Translations under genes and position numbers: made by a program
The notes under the pieces: generated by a model
What the model was told of the DNA's origin: nothing
The model's database searches: none
The model's input: the letters and a program-made list of their open reading frames with translations, nothing else
Shown: one piece after another, positions 1-5,561 of the stretch
Layout: each line of letters opens with the position of its first letter
Position numbering within the stretch: the stretch's first letter is position 1
Origin: Victivallales bacterium
GTDB lineage: Bacteria > Verrucomicrobiota > Lentisphaeria > Oligosphaerales > Oligosphaeraceae
Direction of reading: 5' to 3'
Length of the DNA stretch: 5,671 nucleotides
NCBI GenBank assembly: GCA_017458805.1
Contig: JAFTAC010000622.1
Location: 1 to 5,671, forward strand

Positions 1-160
1 ACGACATCAGAGAAGTACACCATTCTTGCGAACTTTATTGAAAAGGCCCGTTGCAATACAAGATTCCGAACTATCTCCAAACGTAATCCAATCCCTGTAC
101 TGGCGTAAAAATGATTCAACCGATTGCTAGAACATAGCCAAGAAATAAGGAGTTGGATAG
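1..160. other. Leader region upstream of the operon, no convincing gene
   Basis: Two forward frames are open from the left edge, one ending at a TAA at 106-108 (35 codons) and one at a TAG at 128-130 (42 codons). Neither gives a recognisable protein end, and both lengths are easily reached by chance. The operon promoter should lie here or further left. I see no paired -35/-10 boxes of good quality: TTGAAA at 38-43 has no matching -10, and TGCTAGAAC at 125-133 is only a weak extended -10. No hairpin terminator for an upstream gene is visible. Confidence 0.5.
147..152 (+). promoter_or_regulatory. Shine-Dalgarno site for the channel gene
   Basis: AAGGAG lies eight bases before the ATG at 161. 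It is the best ribosome binding site in the operon and fixes the start of the first gene. The later genes have weaker or coupled sites, which suits an operon read from one upstream promoter. Confidence 0.8.
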
Positions 161-1198
161 ATGGTACGGTATGAGCTGAATTTCGAGGAACTGGACCCAG
201 AGGCGAAAATCGGGCTGACGCCACAGAAGTACACGGCAGTCAGTGCGATTTGGACTTTCTTTCTAGGTCTGCTCTTCACGGCGGTCTTCTATGGCGCGAT
301 GTATCCCCTTCACATAAGGCACAAGTGGCAGATGGTCGATATGTTCTTCCACGGCGGCGTTGAAAACCGCTCCACCATCCCCTACTTCACCATTTTCCTG
401 ACTTGCTGGTGCCTGGCGTTTCTCTTTGTCAAATGGAGGAAACTGGCAGCGCAGCGGAAGGCGCTGACGCTGAACTTCACGCCCGCCGACAGCCGTTTCG
501 TCATCACGCGCCTGATTGCGGGGCCGCTCGTCAATCAGCTTCACCAGCGCGTCTATCAGAGCGAGAAGTTCATGCTCTTCTGGCGGATTGAATGTGCCAT
601 GAATGGGCTGGACAACCTTGGGCATGTCTCTGAGGTGTCGGCGGTGATGAACGACCTGGCGGAGAATGACGCTAATCTGGTGGAGAGCAGCTACACCTTG
701 ACAAAAGGACTCATCTGGGCCATTCCCGTGCTGGGCTTCATTGGGACAGTGCTGGGGCTAAGCCAGGCTGTTGGCGGGTTCGGAAGCGTCGTCTCAAGTG
801 GCGCAGACCTGGAGACGCTGAAAGATGCACTGGGGGGCGTGACATCGGGGCTGGGCACCGCCTTTGAGACGACGCTCATCGCACTGGTGGCCGCCCTGAT
901 TGTCCAGCTACTGATGACACTTCTCATGCGCAAGGAAGAGGAGTTTCTGGACGAGTGCTCCACCTACTGCTACACAAATGTGACCAGCAAGCTGAAGATA
1001 TTCGGTGAAAACGAGACCGACAATCTCTCCAGCGTGTCGGCCAACTTCCTGGGCTTGAACCTGCCCCCTCCCCAGCCGTCCACCATCCCGCATGCGGAGA
1101 ACATCGGAAACCCAGCTGGGGCTTTCACGGGTGGGGCAAATGGTAGCATGCCAGGCAACCCTGGTGGGAATGTGCCTTGGGATAACCTAGGGAAGTAG
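161..1198 (+). CDS. MotA/TolQ/ExbB-family proton channel protein
   Basis: This is a 345-residue inner-membrane protein of the family that forms pentameric proton channels (MotA, ExbB, TolQ, ZorA). Four hydrophobic segments are visible at about 25-50, 72-91, 183-206 and 227-256, which is MotA-like topology; ExbB and TolQ have three. A cytoplasmic loop of about 90 residues (92-182) separates the helix pairs. The family signature is clear: IPVLGFIGTVLGLSQAVGGF (188-207) in helix 3 and GLGTAFETTLIALVAALI (230-247) in helix 4. Thr196 and Thr237/Thr238 are candidates for the polar residues that line the pore in ExbB and TolQ. The C-terminus (about 300-345) is a Pro/Gly/Asn-rich, probably disordered tail, without the long helical tail of ZorA. 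The ATG has a good AAGGAG. It lies 22 bases before the first B-type gene and is very probably co-transcribed with it. Family assignment is strong; the driven process is unknown. Confidence 0.92.
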   Translation: MVRYELNFEELDPEAKIGLTPQKYTAVSAIWTFFLGLLFTAVFYGAMYPLHIRHKWQMVDMFFHGGVENRSTIPYFTIFLTCWCLAFLFVKWRKLAAQRKALTLNFTPADSRFVITRLIAGPLVNQLHQRVYQSEKFMLFWRIECAMNGLDNLGHVSEVSAVMNDLAENDANLVESSYTLTKGLIWAIPVLGFIGTVLGLSQAVGGFGSVVSSGADLETLKDALGGVTSGLGTAFETTLIALVAALIVQLLMTLLMRKEEEFLDECSTYCYTNVTSKLKIFGENETDNLSSVSANFLGLNLPPPQPSTIPHAENIGNPAGAFTGGANGSMPGNPGGNVPWDNLGK

Positions 1199-1220
1199 GC
1201 TTTCGGGGAGACAGCAAGCG

Positions 1221-2075
1221 ATGAAAGACCGCGGCACACCAATCAGCCTTTTTTCCTTTCAGGACATCGTCACGAGCCTGACGGGCATCATGGTGATTGT
1301 AATACTCGTCATTGTGCTTCAACTGGCAGAAGCCAGGTTCAACTATGAGAACCCGAAGTCGGACAATCCCGAATACCTGGAGTTGAAGGAAAAGATGAAG
1401 GAACTGGCGGAGCGTCTGAAGCAACTGAAGACGGCTGGTGAGGAGATGCCTGAGGAGGTCAAGGCCTACTTGAATACTCCCGTCGAGGCCATTGATTCCC
1501 AACTGGAGACAGAGAAGAAGGCAACTGCTTCAATGAACGCCGAGATGGAGCGGAACGCAAAGGATAAGGTGACACTGAAGCTCACCCTGGAGCAGATAAG
1601 GCAGTTGCTCGAAGCGTCCAAGGCGGAGAAGAAGGATAAGGAGAAGAAGCGAGAGGATGTTGACGCGAAGCTGGCAGCAGCTGAAAAGGATGGAAGCACC
1701 GAAACGCTTGAACGCCAGCTGGAGCAGCTTCGTCTAGAAAATGAACGGCTGAGAAACAACATCCGCATCACGGCGGACAAGGTGGAATTCTCCTTTACAG
1801 GAGTGATGTCCCGCCAGCCCATTCTCATTGAATGCACAGGGAATGGCTTCCGTGCCCAGGTCTATAAAAGTGATGACGCCGTCACGGAGTACAAAAGCCT
1901 CTCCAGCCTGGAGAACTGGTTGCGTCAGCAGGACCTCAAGACATGCTATCCTGTCCTGCTGCTGCGTAAAAGCTATTTCTCCCATCTGGATGAAATTTTG
2001 ATTGCTCTACATCGTGTTGACAAGGATATAGTGCTTGGAATAGAGCCGTTGGACGACAAGGTGAAGGTGTTCTGA
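1221..2075 (+). CDS. B-type stator subunit 1: single-span, coiled-coil, ExbD-like protein
   Basis: This 284-residue protein has the architecture of MotB/ExbD/TolR partners of the channel subunit. A short cytoplasmic N-terminus leads to FSFQDIVTSLTGI (11-23), with Asp15 at the membrane entry. That matches the position of the proton-carrying Asp in MotB (D32) and ExbD (D25). One membrane helix follows (16-36), then a charged Glu/Lys/Leu-rich coiled coil (about 52-182) interrupted near Pro77/Pro87 and at DGST (157-160). The C-terminal domain (about 183-284) alternates strands and helix (QPILIECTGNGFRAQV; YPVLLLRKSYFSHLDEILIA), as expected for a periplasmic ExbD-like alpha/beta fold. The start has GGGGAG at 1205-1210, ten bases upstream. 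The stop overlaps the next start as TGATG. I infer that it pairs with the channel encoded just upstream; the ExbD relation rests on layout and motif, not on an alignment. I recall similar unnamed proteins next to such channels in Planctomycetes. Confidence 0.82.
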   Translation: MKDRGTPISLFSFQDIVTSLTGIMVIVILVIVLQLAEARFNYENPKSDNPEYLELKEKMKELAERLKQLKTAGEEMPEEVKAYLNTPVEAIDSQLETEKKATASMNAEMERNAKDKVTLKLTLEQIRQLLEASKAEKKDKEKKREDVDAKLAAAEKDGSTETLERQLEQLRLENERLRNNIRITADKVEFSFTGVMSRQPILIECTGNGFRAQVYKSDDAVTEYKSLSSLENWLRQQDLKTCYPVLLLRKSYFSHLDEILIALHRVDKDIVLGIEPLDDKVKVF

Positions 2076-3013
2076 TGAGCAGGAAAAACGCATTGCCCGA
2101 CAGTCTGGAACTTTTGCTGGATACGATGTGCAACACCTTCGGTGCCATCATGTTCATCGCGATTTCGTTAGTCATCATCTCACAGATTTCAACAAAGATG
2201 GTACGCGACATGAAGCTCCCTGAGGTGACGGAGGAGTATCTGGAGCAGATGCGCCAGAGGATGCGCGCATTGGAGAATGAGCTGGCAGAGGAGGAACAAA
2301 AGATGGCGGAAAAGGCTCTGGCCGCCCTCGCCATGCCCGCCGAAAAGAAGGAGAAAGTGGAGAGGCTGCTGGCTTCCAAGGCCGAAAACCAGCGGCTTAT
2401 CCTCGACCTCTCACGACAAATGGATGAAAAAACGAAGACACAGAACGAGCTGGAAACCGTAAAGAACGAGCTGGAGGACACCAAGTCGGAGGCAAAACAG
2501 CTGGAAGTAGAGACGACCCAGAAGGAACGTACCCTCGCCCAGATGCTGCTGGACAACCAACAGAAGAGGGAAGAGCTGGAAAGGCACATTGAGCAGGAAC
2601 GGCAGGAACAAACCAGTTTGGCCAAAAAGCTGAAGAACACTTCGCCCCAGACACTGACCTTTGCCATGGAGGTTAGCACGGCTGGAGAAAGGCAATACCT
2701 TGTCTGCCTGAGAAATGGCCGTCTTTACAAGGAAGAGGCAGATGAAGTGGTGAGTGTACGGGACAGCGAAACTGGAGGACACTTTTCTTTCAAGGGGAGT
2801 GGACACCCCATGTCAGGGAACATGGAAGGAGAGCTTCGCAGGCTTTTGGGAGGTGTAAGCCAGGGAAGATTTGTCAACGTCTTCTGCGACCAGGCTAGTT
2901 ACGACATACTGGTCGCCATGCGCAAATACCTTCGTTCCCGCAAAATCAAAATGGCCTTCTGTTATACGAATGATTGGAAATATAGTTATGGTGATGTCAA
3001 AGCCTCAAACTGA
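2075..3013 (+). CDS. B-type stator subunit 2: single-span, coiled-coil, ExbD-like protein
   Basis: This 312-residue protein is built like its upstream neighbour but is clearly a different sequence. LELLLDTMCNTFGAIMFIAI (11-30) places Asp16 at the start of a single membrane helix (17-37). A long charged coiled coil follows (about 52-188) with a break at Pro88. The C-terminal domain (about 193-312) again has two strand-rich halves: ERQYLVCLRNGRLYKEE (205-221) and RFVNVFCDQASYDILVAMRK (265-284). Both B-type proteins share D-x6-G at the membrane entry (Asp15-Gly22 there, Asp16-Gly23 here). The ATG overlaps the upstream TGA by one base, with AAGG at 2064-2067 acting as a ribosome site, so translational coupling and a near 1:1 ratio are likely. 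I infer a heterodimer with the first B-type subunit inside one channel pentamer. Homology to ExbD/MotB is inferred from layout; it could also be called only a coiled-coil membrane protein. Confidence 0.8.
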   Translation: MSRKNALPDSLELLLDTMCNTFGAIMFIAISLVIISQISTKMVRDMKLPEVTEEYLEQMRQRMRALENELAEEEQKMAEKALAALAMPAEKKEKVERLLASKAENQRLILDLSRQMDEKTKTQNELETVKNELEDTKSEAKQLEVETTQKERTLAQMLLDNQQKREELERHIEQERQEQTSLAKKLKNTSPQTLTFAMEVSTAGERQYLVCLRNGRLYKEEADEVVSVRDSETGGHFSFKGSGHPMSGNMEGELRRLLGGVSQGRFVNVFCDQASYDILVAMRKYLRSRKIKMAFCYTNDWKYSYGDVKASN

Positions 3014-3024
3014 TAGAGAAAAAG

Positions 3025-5235
3025 ATGAGAAGAATTGAGATGTTGAAGCAAATCTTGGTATTTGGAATAGCCTGTTGTTTTTGTATGGCACTGGTCTCTT
3101 GCAAGGCGAAGCCCCCGAAGCCAGCAAAGGCCAAGGCGCTTGTGGAGGCAAACTTCAGGGAAAAGGGATACGAGGTGCAATGTGTGAATATTGGAGAATA
3201 CACCAAGCTGGGGGAAAAACAATGGAGCACACTGGTGGAGGTCAAGCAGGAGTCAGGGCAGCCATTTCCCTACGAGGTGACGTTCAAGGCTCTGAGGAGA
3301 GGATACGAACTGACCTGCGGTTTCGAGTATTTGCTTGAATTGGATGAGCTCGTGAAAAGAGATGTCAATGATGCCGTCAACAAGGAGCAGTTTAAACTCC
3401 TCTTGACAGGGAATGCGCCAGACAGGGCAGAAGGCGCAGTCAACAAAAATGTGAAGCCTTTTTCCGTCGATGTAAAGGTCAAGTATCTGCTCTTTGAGCC
3501 GTCCCGCGTCTCCGAAGGGGACATTTCGACACAGCCCCAAAGTCAAGCGGAAGGCAAGGCGAACTTTACCCCCGAGCCTGCAAAATTACAGCTTGATTTG
3601 AATAATTCCACCTTTCTTCTTTGGGTCCTAGAGGCATGCATCAAGGAGCAGATTGTCAGGCAATTTGAAGATGAGTTGTTTACAACCGTCACGGTAGATG
3701 CGCTTCTGTCGCTGAATGAAAACGGGAAGGAAGGCTATTCAGGGAAGGCGAAAATCTCGCAGAAATCCCGAAAACGCACGGGCACACTAACCTTTGATAT
3801 GGTTCTCGTGGAGAATGGCAACTGCAAGGTGACTTGCCGGTTAAACGGGTTCGAGGACTGGATAGTTGATGAAGGCAAGGACGCAAAGTGGCGCAAACAC
3901 CGCCTTGAAATCCTGGCCGAAGCCTGGAGAATTGCCCATGACCCTGAAAAGCTTCTTGACAAGGATTTTCATCCACTGGGAAGCGAGCTGATTGAAATGG
4001 CAAACAAGGCCATCGAAAAAGGGTTCAAGTCAACCTATTGGGGGGACTACACAAAACTTAAGCCAGAGGAGAATCTCACCTACATGCCCAGTCTCAACAC
4101 TCACGAGGTCTCTTTTGAGGGGCGGACCCTCACCAAGACCATGCTTGGGAACGAATATGCACAGATTCACGTGAATTCCTTCCCCCCATTGGCCACCCTG
4201 TTTGATTCCAGCTCACTTGAACAAGAGAAGTTCCAGACGATTGATTTGGAAGCATGGGAGAAGGAGATAGAGGCTGAGATTGCACAGGAACTGGAGGAAA
4301 AGTACGACCTTCGCTTCATGAAAGACCCAGATTATCTTGAGAAGGCGTATCCCGTTTATCAGAAACTTGACAATGCAACTGTCATCGTGAAGGAGGAGCG
4401 CGGCATGAAGAATGTGAAGCACAGTGGCCTTGTCAAAGCCATTGGACCGCAAAAAATCATGATTGGTCCGCACATTCTTCTTATCGAGGACCTGACCTGG
4501 GAAAGCCGGCTTAGCTTTGACATGAATTACAGGAAGAAGAAGTTCACGGAGTTGAACTTCAGAGATGCGATGATGCTGAAAATGATAACCAGACTTCGCA
4601 CTCCAATGCATGACAGGCGGAAGTGCATCAGATTGCAGAATGCTGGCTATCTCCCTAATGTTTTTTTGAGGAATTCAGGCCTGTACAACCCAAATGAAGC
4701 AACCTGGGTCACTGAATATGATTTTCTAGCACATTGGCTGAGGGCACACCTCATCGCCAAAGACCTTTTTGAGAAGGAGGGATATGTCTATGCCCCGAAT
4801 ATGAAGATGCGCCTTGAATGGATGCCCAAGAAGGTCGCTGAGAACTTTGCTGTCTATATCAAGGTCAAATACCAGCGAATAAGGCAGTTGGGTGAAGCCA
4901 TGAGAAAGCGCAGGGAGGAACTGGAGAAACTGAAGATGGACGGTTATTCCGAAGAGGCCATTGAACGCGCCTTCTGGCGTGAATTCGGCAACACCGACCA
5001 GGGAGCCTGGGGCAGATGCCCATTCTGCAAGGGGACGGGAAAAGAGCTTAAGTACACAGGGGGTGGTTTTTACAAAACCATTGAGTGCCGTTCATGCTTT
5101 GGCACAGGCAAATCCTCCAATGTCGATGACGTCACCCTGGACGCTCTGGGCAATGTCGTCAAGAATGTCATTGAAGAGTTCGAGGATGAGGAATTCTGGA
5201 ACACTGCTACCGTGGTTCCTGCGCCATTAAAGTAA
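3025..5235 (+). CDS. Large lipoprotein with two DnaJ-type CxxCxGxG zinc motifs
   Basis: The 736-residue product begins with a basic n-region, a hydrophobic stretch (10-24) and the lipobox LVSC, so Cys26 should be lipidated by Lgt and cleaved by signal peptidase II. Lys at +2 would not act as the Asp inner-membrane retention signal known in enterobacteria. ATG at 3025 has only a weak purine-rich site; the in-frame ATG at 3040 (Met6), with GAGAAG at 3027-3032, is an equally good start and keeps the lipoprotein signal. Two similar ~50-residue strand-rich units are visible at about 50-100 (ending ELTC) and 222-273 (ending KVTC). Residues 467-490 look like a small beta-barrel hairpin (SGLVKAIGPQKIMIGPHILL). 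Residues 600-655 are basic and helical. Cys665, Cys668, Cys688 and Cys691 form two CxxCxGxG repeats as in the DnaJ zinc domain, but there is no J domain. It starts 11 bases after the second B-type gene, so it belongs to the operon and is probably a periplasmic or outer-membrane partner of the motor. I do not recognise a named family for the whole protein. Confidence 0.85.
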   Translation: MRRIEMLKQILVFGIACCFCMALVSCKAKPPKPAKAKALVEANFREKGYEVQCVNIGEYTKLGEKQWSTLVEVKQESGQPFPYEVTFKALRRGYELTCGFEYLLELDELVKRDVNDAVNKEQFKLLLTGNAPDRAEGAVNKNVKPFSVDVKVKYLLFEPSRVSEGDISTQPQSQAEGKANFTPEPAKLQLDLNNSTFLLWVLEACIKEQIVRQFEDELFTTVTVDALLSLNENGKEGYSGKAKISQKSRKRTGTLTFDMVLVENGNCKVTCRLNGFEDWIVDEGKDAKWRKHRLEILAEAWRIAHDPEKLLDKDFHPLGSELIEMANKAIEKGFKSTYWGDYTKLKPEENLTYMPSLNTHEVSFEGRTLTKTMLGNEYAQIHVNSFPPLATLFDSSSLEQEKFQTIDLEAWEKEIEAEIAQELEEKYDLRFMKDPDYLEKAYPVYQKLDNATVIVKEERGMKNVKHSGLVKAIGPQKIMIGPHILLIEDLTWESRLSFDMNYRKKKFTELNFRDAMMLKMITRLRTPMHDRRKCIRLQNAGYLPNVFLRNSGLYNPNEATWVTEYDFLAHWLRAHLIAKDLFEKEGYVYAPNMKMRLEWMPKKVAENFAVYIKVKYQRIRQLGEAMRKRREELEKLKMDGYSEEAIERAFWREFGNTDQGAWGRCPFCKGTGKELKYTGGGFYKTIECRSCFGTGKSSNVDDVTLDALGNVVKNVIEEFEDEEFWNTATVVPAPLK

Positions 5236-5325
5236 GTTTCAGAAAGAATGTTAACAACTAATATAAGAATGCATAAAGGTAACTATTCAGAAGAGTATCA
5301 AATTGGCACAAGCCGCTAGCTTTTC

Positions 5326-5364
5326 TGCGCCTTGCCGCTCCGCTTCGCTTCGCGGCACGGCGCA
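5326..5364. repeat. GC-rich hairpin, left half of the element
   Basis: The arms 5326-5338 (TGCGCCTTGCCGC) and 5352-5364 (GCGGCACGGCGCA) pair over 13 positions with one mismatch (5332/5358), around a 13-base loop made of CGCTT-like repeats. No T-run follows the 3' arm on the plus strand (AAAGG follows), so it is not a standard intrinsic terminator. As RNA it could still protect the 3' end of the operon transcript. Confidence 0.7.
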
Positions 5365-5373
5365 AAGGAACCT

Positions 5374-5455
5374 GGGGTATCGCCTGCCCGTGGGTTTCGC
5401 TCGCCGCGCGGCTTTGCTCCACCCACGGCTAGATTCTATCGCCGCGGCTTACCCC
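5374..5455. repeat. Nested palindromes, right half of the element
   Basis: An outer stem GGGGTA (5374-5379) pairs with TACCCC (5450-5455). Inside it CCGTGGGT (5388-5395) pairs perfectly with ACCCACGG (5421-5428). The inner loop carries a perfect 10-bp palindrome GCCGCGCGGC (5403-5412), and a further palindrome GCCGCGGC lies at 5441-5448. TATCGCC occurs twice, at 5378 and 5437. Together these could fold into a branched, cruciform-like structure. Confidence 0.6.
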
Positions 5456-5488
5456 TTCTGAATAATTACGCAAAAAGCTAATCTAGTC

Positions 5489-5517
5489 AATGTCTAGAGG
5501 TAAATGTCTAGAGGTAA
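5489..5517. repeat. 14-bp tandem duplication carrying TCTAGA
   Basis: The unit AATGTCTAGAGGTA occurs twice without a mismatch (5489-5502 and 5503-5516), with one further base in register. Each copy contains the palindrome TCTAGA (5493-5498 and 5507-5512), and a third TCTAGA lies at 5533-5538. It sits directly upstream of a -10 box, so a tandem operator is a reasonable reading; a replication slippage product is the simple alternative. Confidence 0.75.
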
Positions 5518-5518
5518 T

Positions 5519-5527
5519 TGATATAAT
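5519..5527 (+). promoter_or_regulatory. Extended -10 promoter for the downstream zinc-ribbon gene
   Basis: TGATATAAT is a perfect TG-n-TATAAT extended -10, 34 bases before the ATG at 5562. No good -35 is found at 16-18 bases upstream, which is usual for extended -10 promoters. The expected transcription start is near 5533-5536, on top of the third TCTAGA. The -10 also lies between AATTG (5516-5520) and CAATT (5529-5533), the inner parts of a dyad. A binding protein on the TCTAGA sites would therefore compete with RNA polymerase. Promoter assignment uses the general sigma-70 consensus and is an inference. Confidence 0.55.
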
Positions 5528-5549
5528 GCAATTCTAGACTCGGTTAATC

Positions 5550-5554
5550 AAGGA
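5550..5554 (+). promoter_or_regulatory. Shine-Dalgarno site for the partial gene
   Basis: AAGGA lies seven bases before the ATG at 5562 and supports that start over any internal codon. Confidence 0.65.
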
Positions 5555-5561
5555 CTAGTTT

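Larger units (their letters stand above)
5279..5469. mobile_element. MITE-like palindromic insertion with terminal inverted repeats
   Basis: GTAACTATTCAGAAG (5279-5293) is matched in inverted orientation by CTTCTGAATAATTAC (5455-5469), 14 of 15 positions, including a perfect 10-bp core. Immediately outside sit GCATAAAG (5271-5278) and GCAAAAAG (5470-5477), a 7/8 direct repeat that looks like a decayed target-site duplication. The 191-bp interior has no usable reading frame but two strong hairpins and is far richer in GC than the flanks. The size, ends and lack of coding capacity fit a non-autonomous element or dispersed intergenic repeat. I recall similar CCGTGGGT/ACCCACGG palindromes scattered in PVC-group genomes, which cannot be confirmed here. 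Confidence 0.55.

Noticed and set aside
1..130. C-terminal end of an upstream gene in frame 1 or 2
   Set aside because: Two frames are open to the left edge, with stops at 106 and 128. Neither peptide has recognisable features, and open runs of 35-42 codons are common by chance.
38..133. A sigma-70 promoter for the operon (TTGAAA at 38, TAGAAC at 128)
   Set aside because: The boxes do not have a workable spacing with each other, and TAGAAC is a poor -10.
11..234. AGAAGTACAC repeated at 11-20 and 225-234
   Set aside because: Shared 10-mers are expected several times by chance in a window of this size, and the flanks do not extend the match.
1370..2650. SMC/Rad50-like or myosin-like protein, because of the long coiled coils
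   Set aside because: There are no ATP-binding motifs, and a membrane helix precedes each coil. The similarity is only coiled-coil composition.
1936..2679. A long open frame on the minus strand (247 codons) across the second B-type gene
   Set aside because: Its product is a Ser/Phe/Cys/Leu-rich string, the usual antisense shadow of a Glu/Lys/Leu-rich coiled coil. The plus-strand genes there have better starts, coupling and domain layout.
161..3013. Zorya defence system (ZorA/ZorB)
   Set aside because: The motor principle is alike, but ZorA's long helical tail and ZorB's OmpA-like peptidoglycan-binding domain are not seen, and no ZorC, ZorD or ZorE type effector lies in the window. I therefore give no zor symbols.
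5017..5110. Naming the lipoprotein gene dnaJ
   Set aside because: Only two of the four CxxCxGxG repeats of DnaJ are present, there is no J domain with HPD, and the protein carries a lipoprotein signal.
5321..5368. Intrinsic terminator of the operon at the first hairpin
   Set aside because: The stem is strong, but the 3' arm is followed by AAAGG, not a T-run. A TTTT at 5321-5324 precedes the stem, which does give an A-run before the stem for the plus strand reading in reverse, but an opposing terminator would need a longer run than these four bases.
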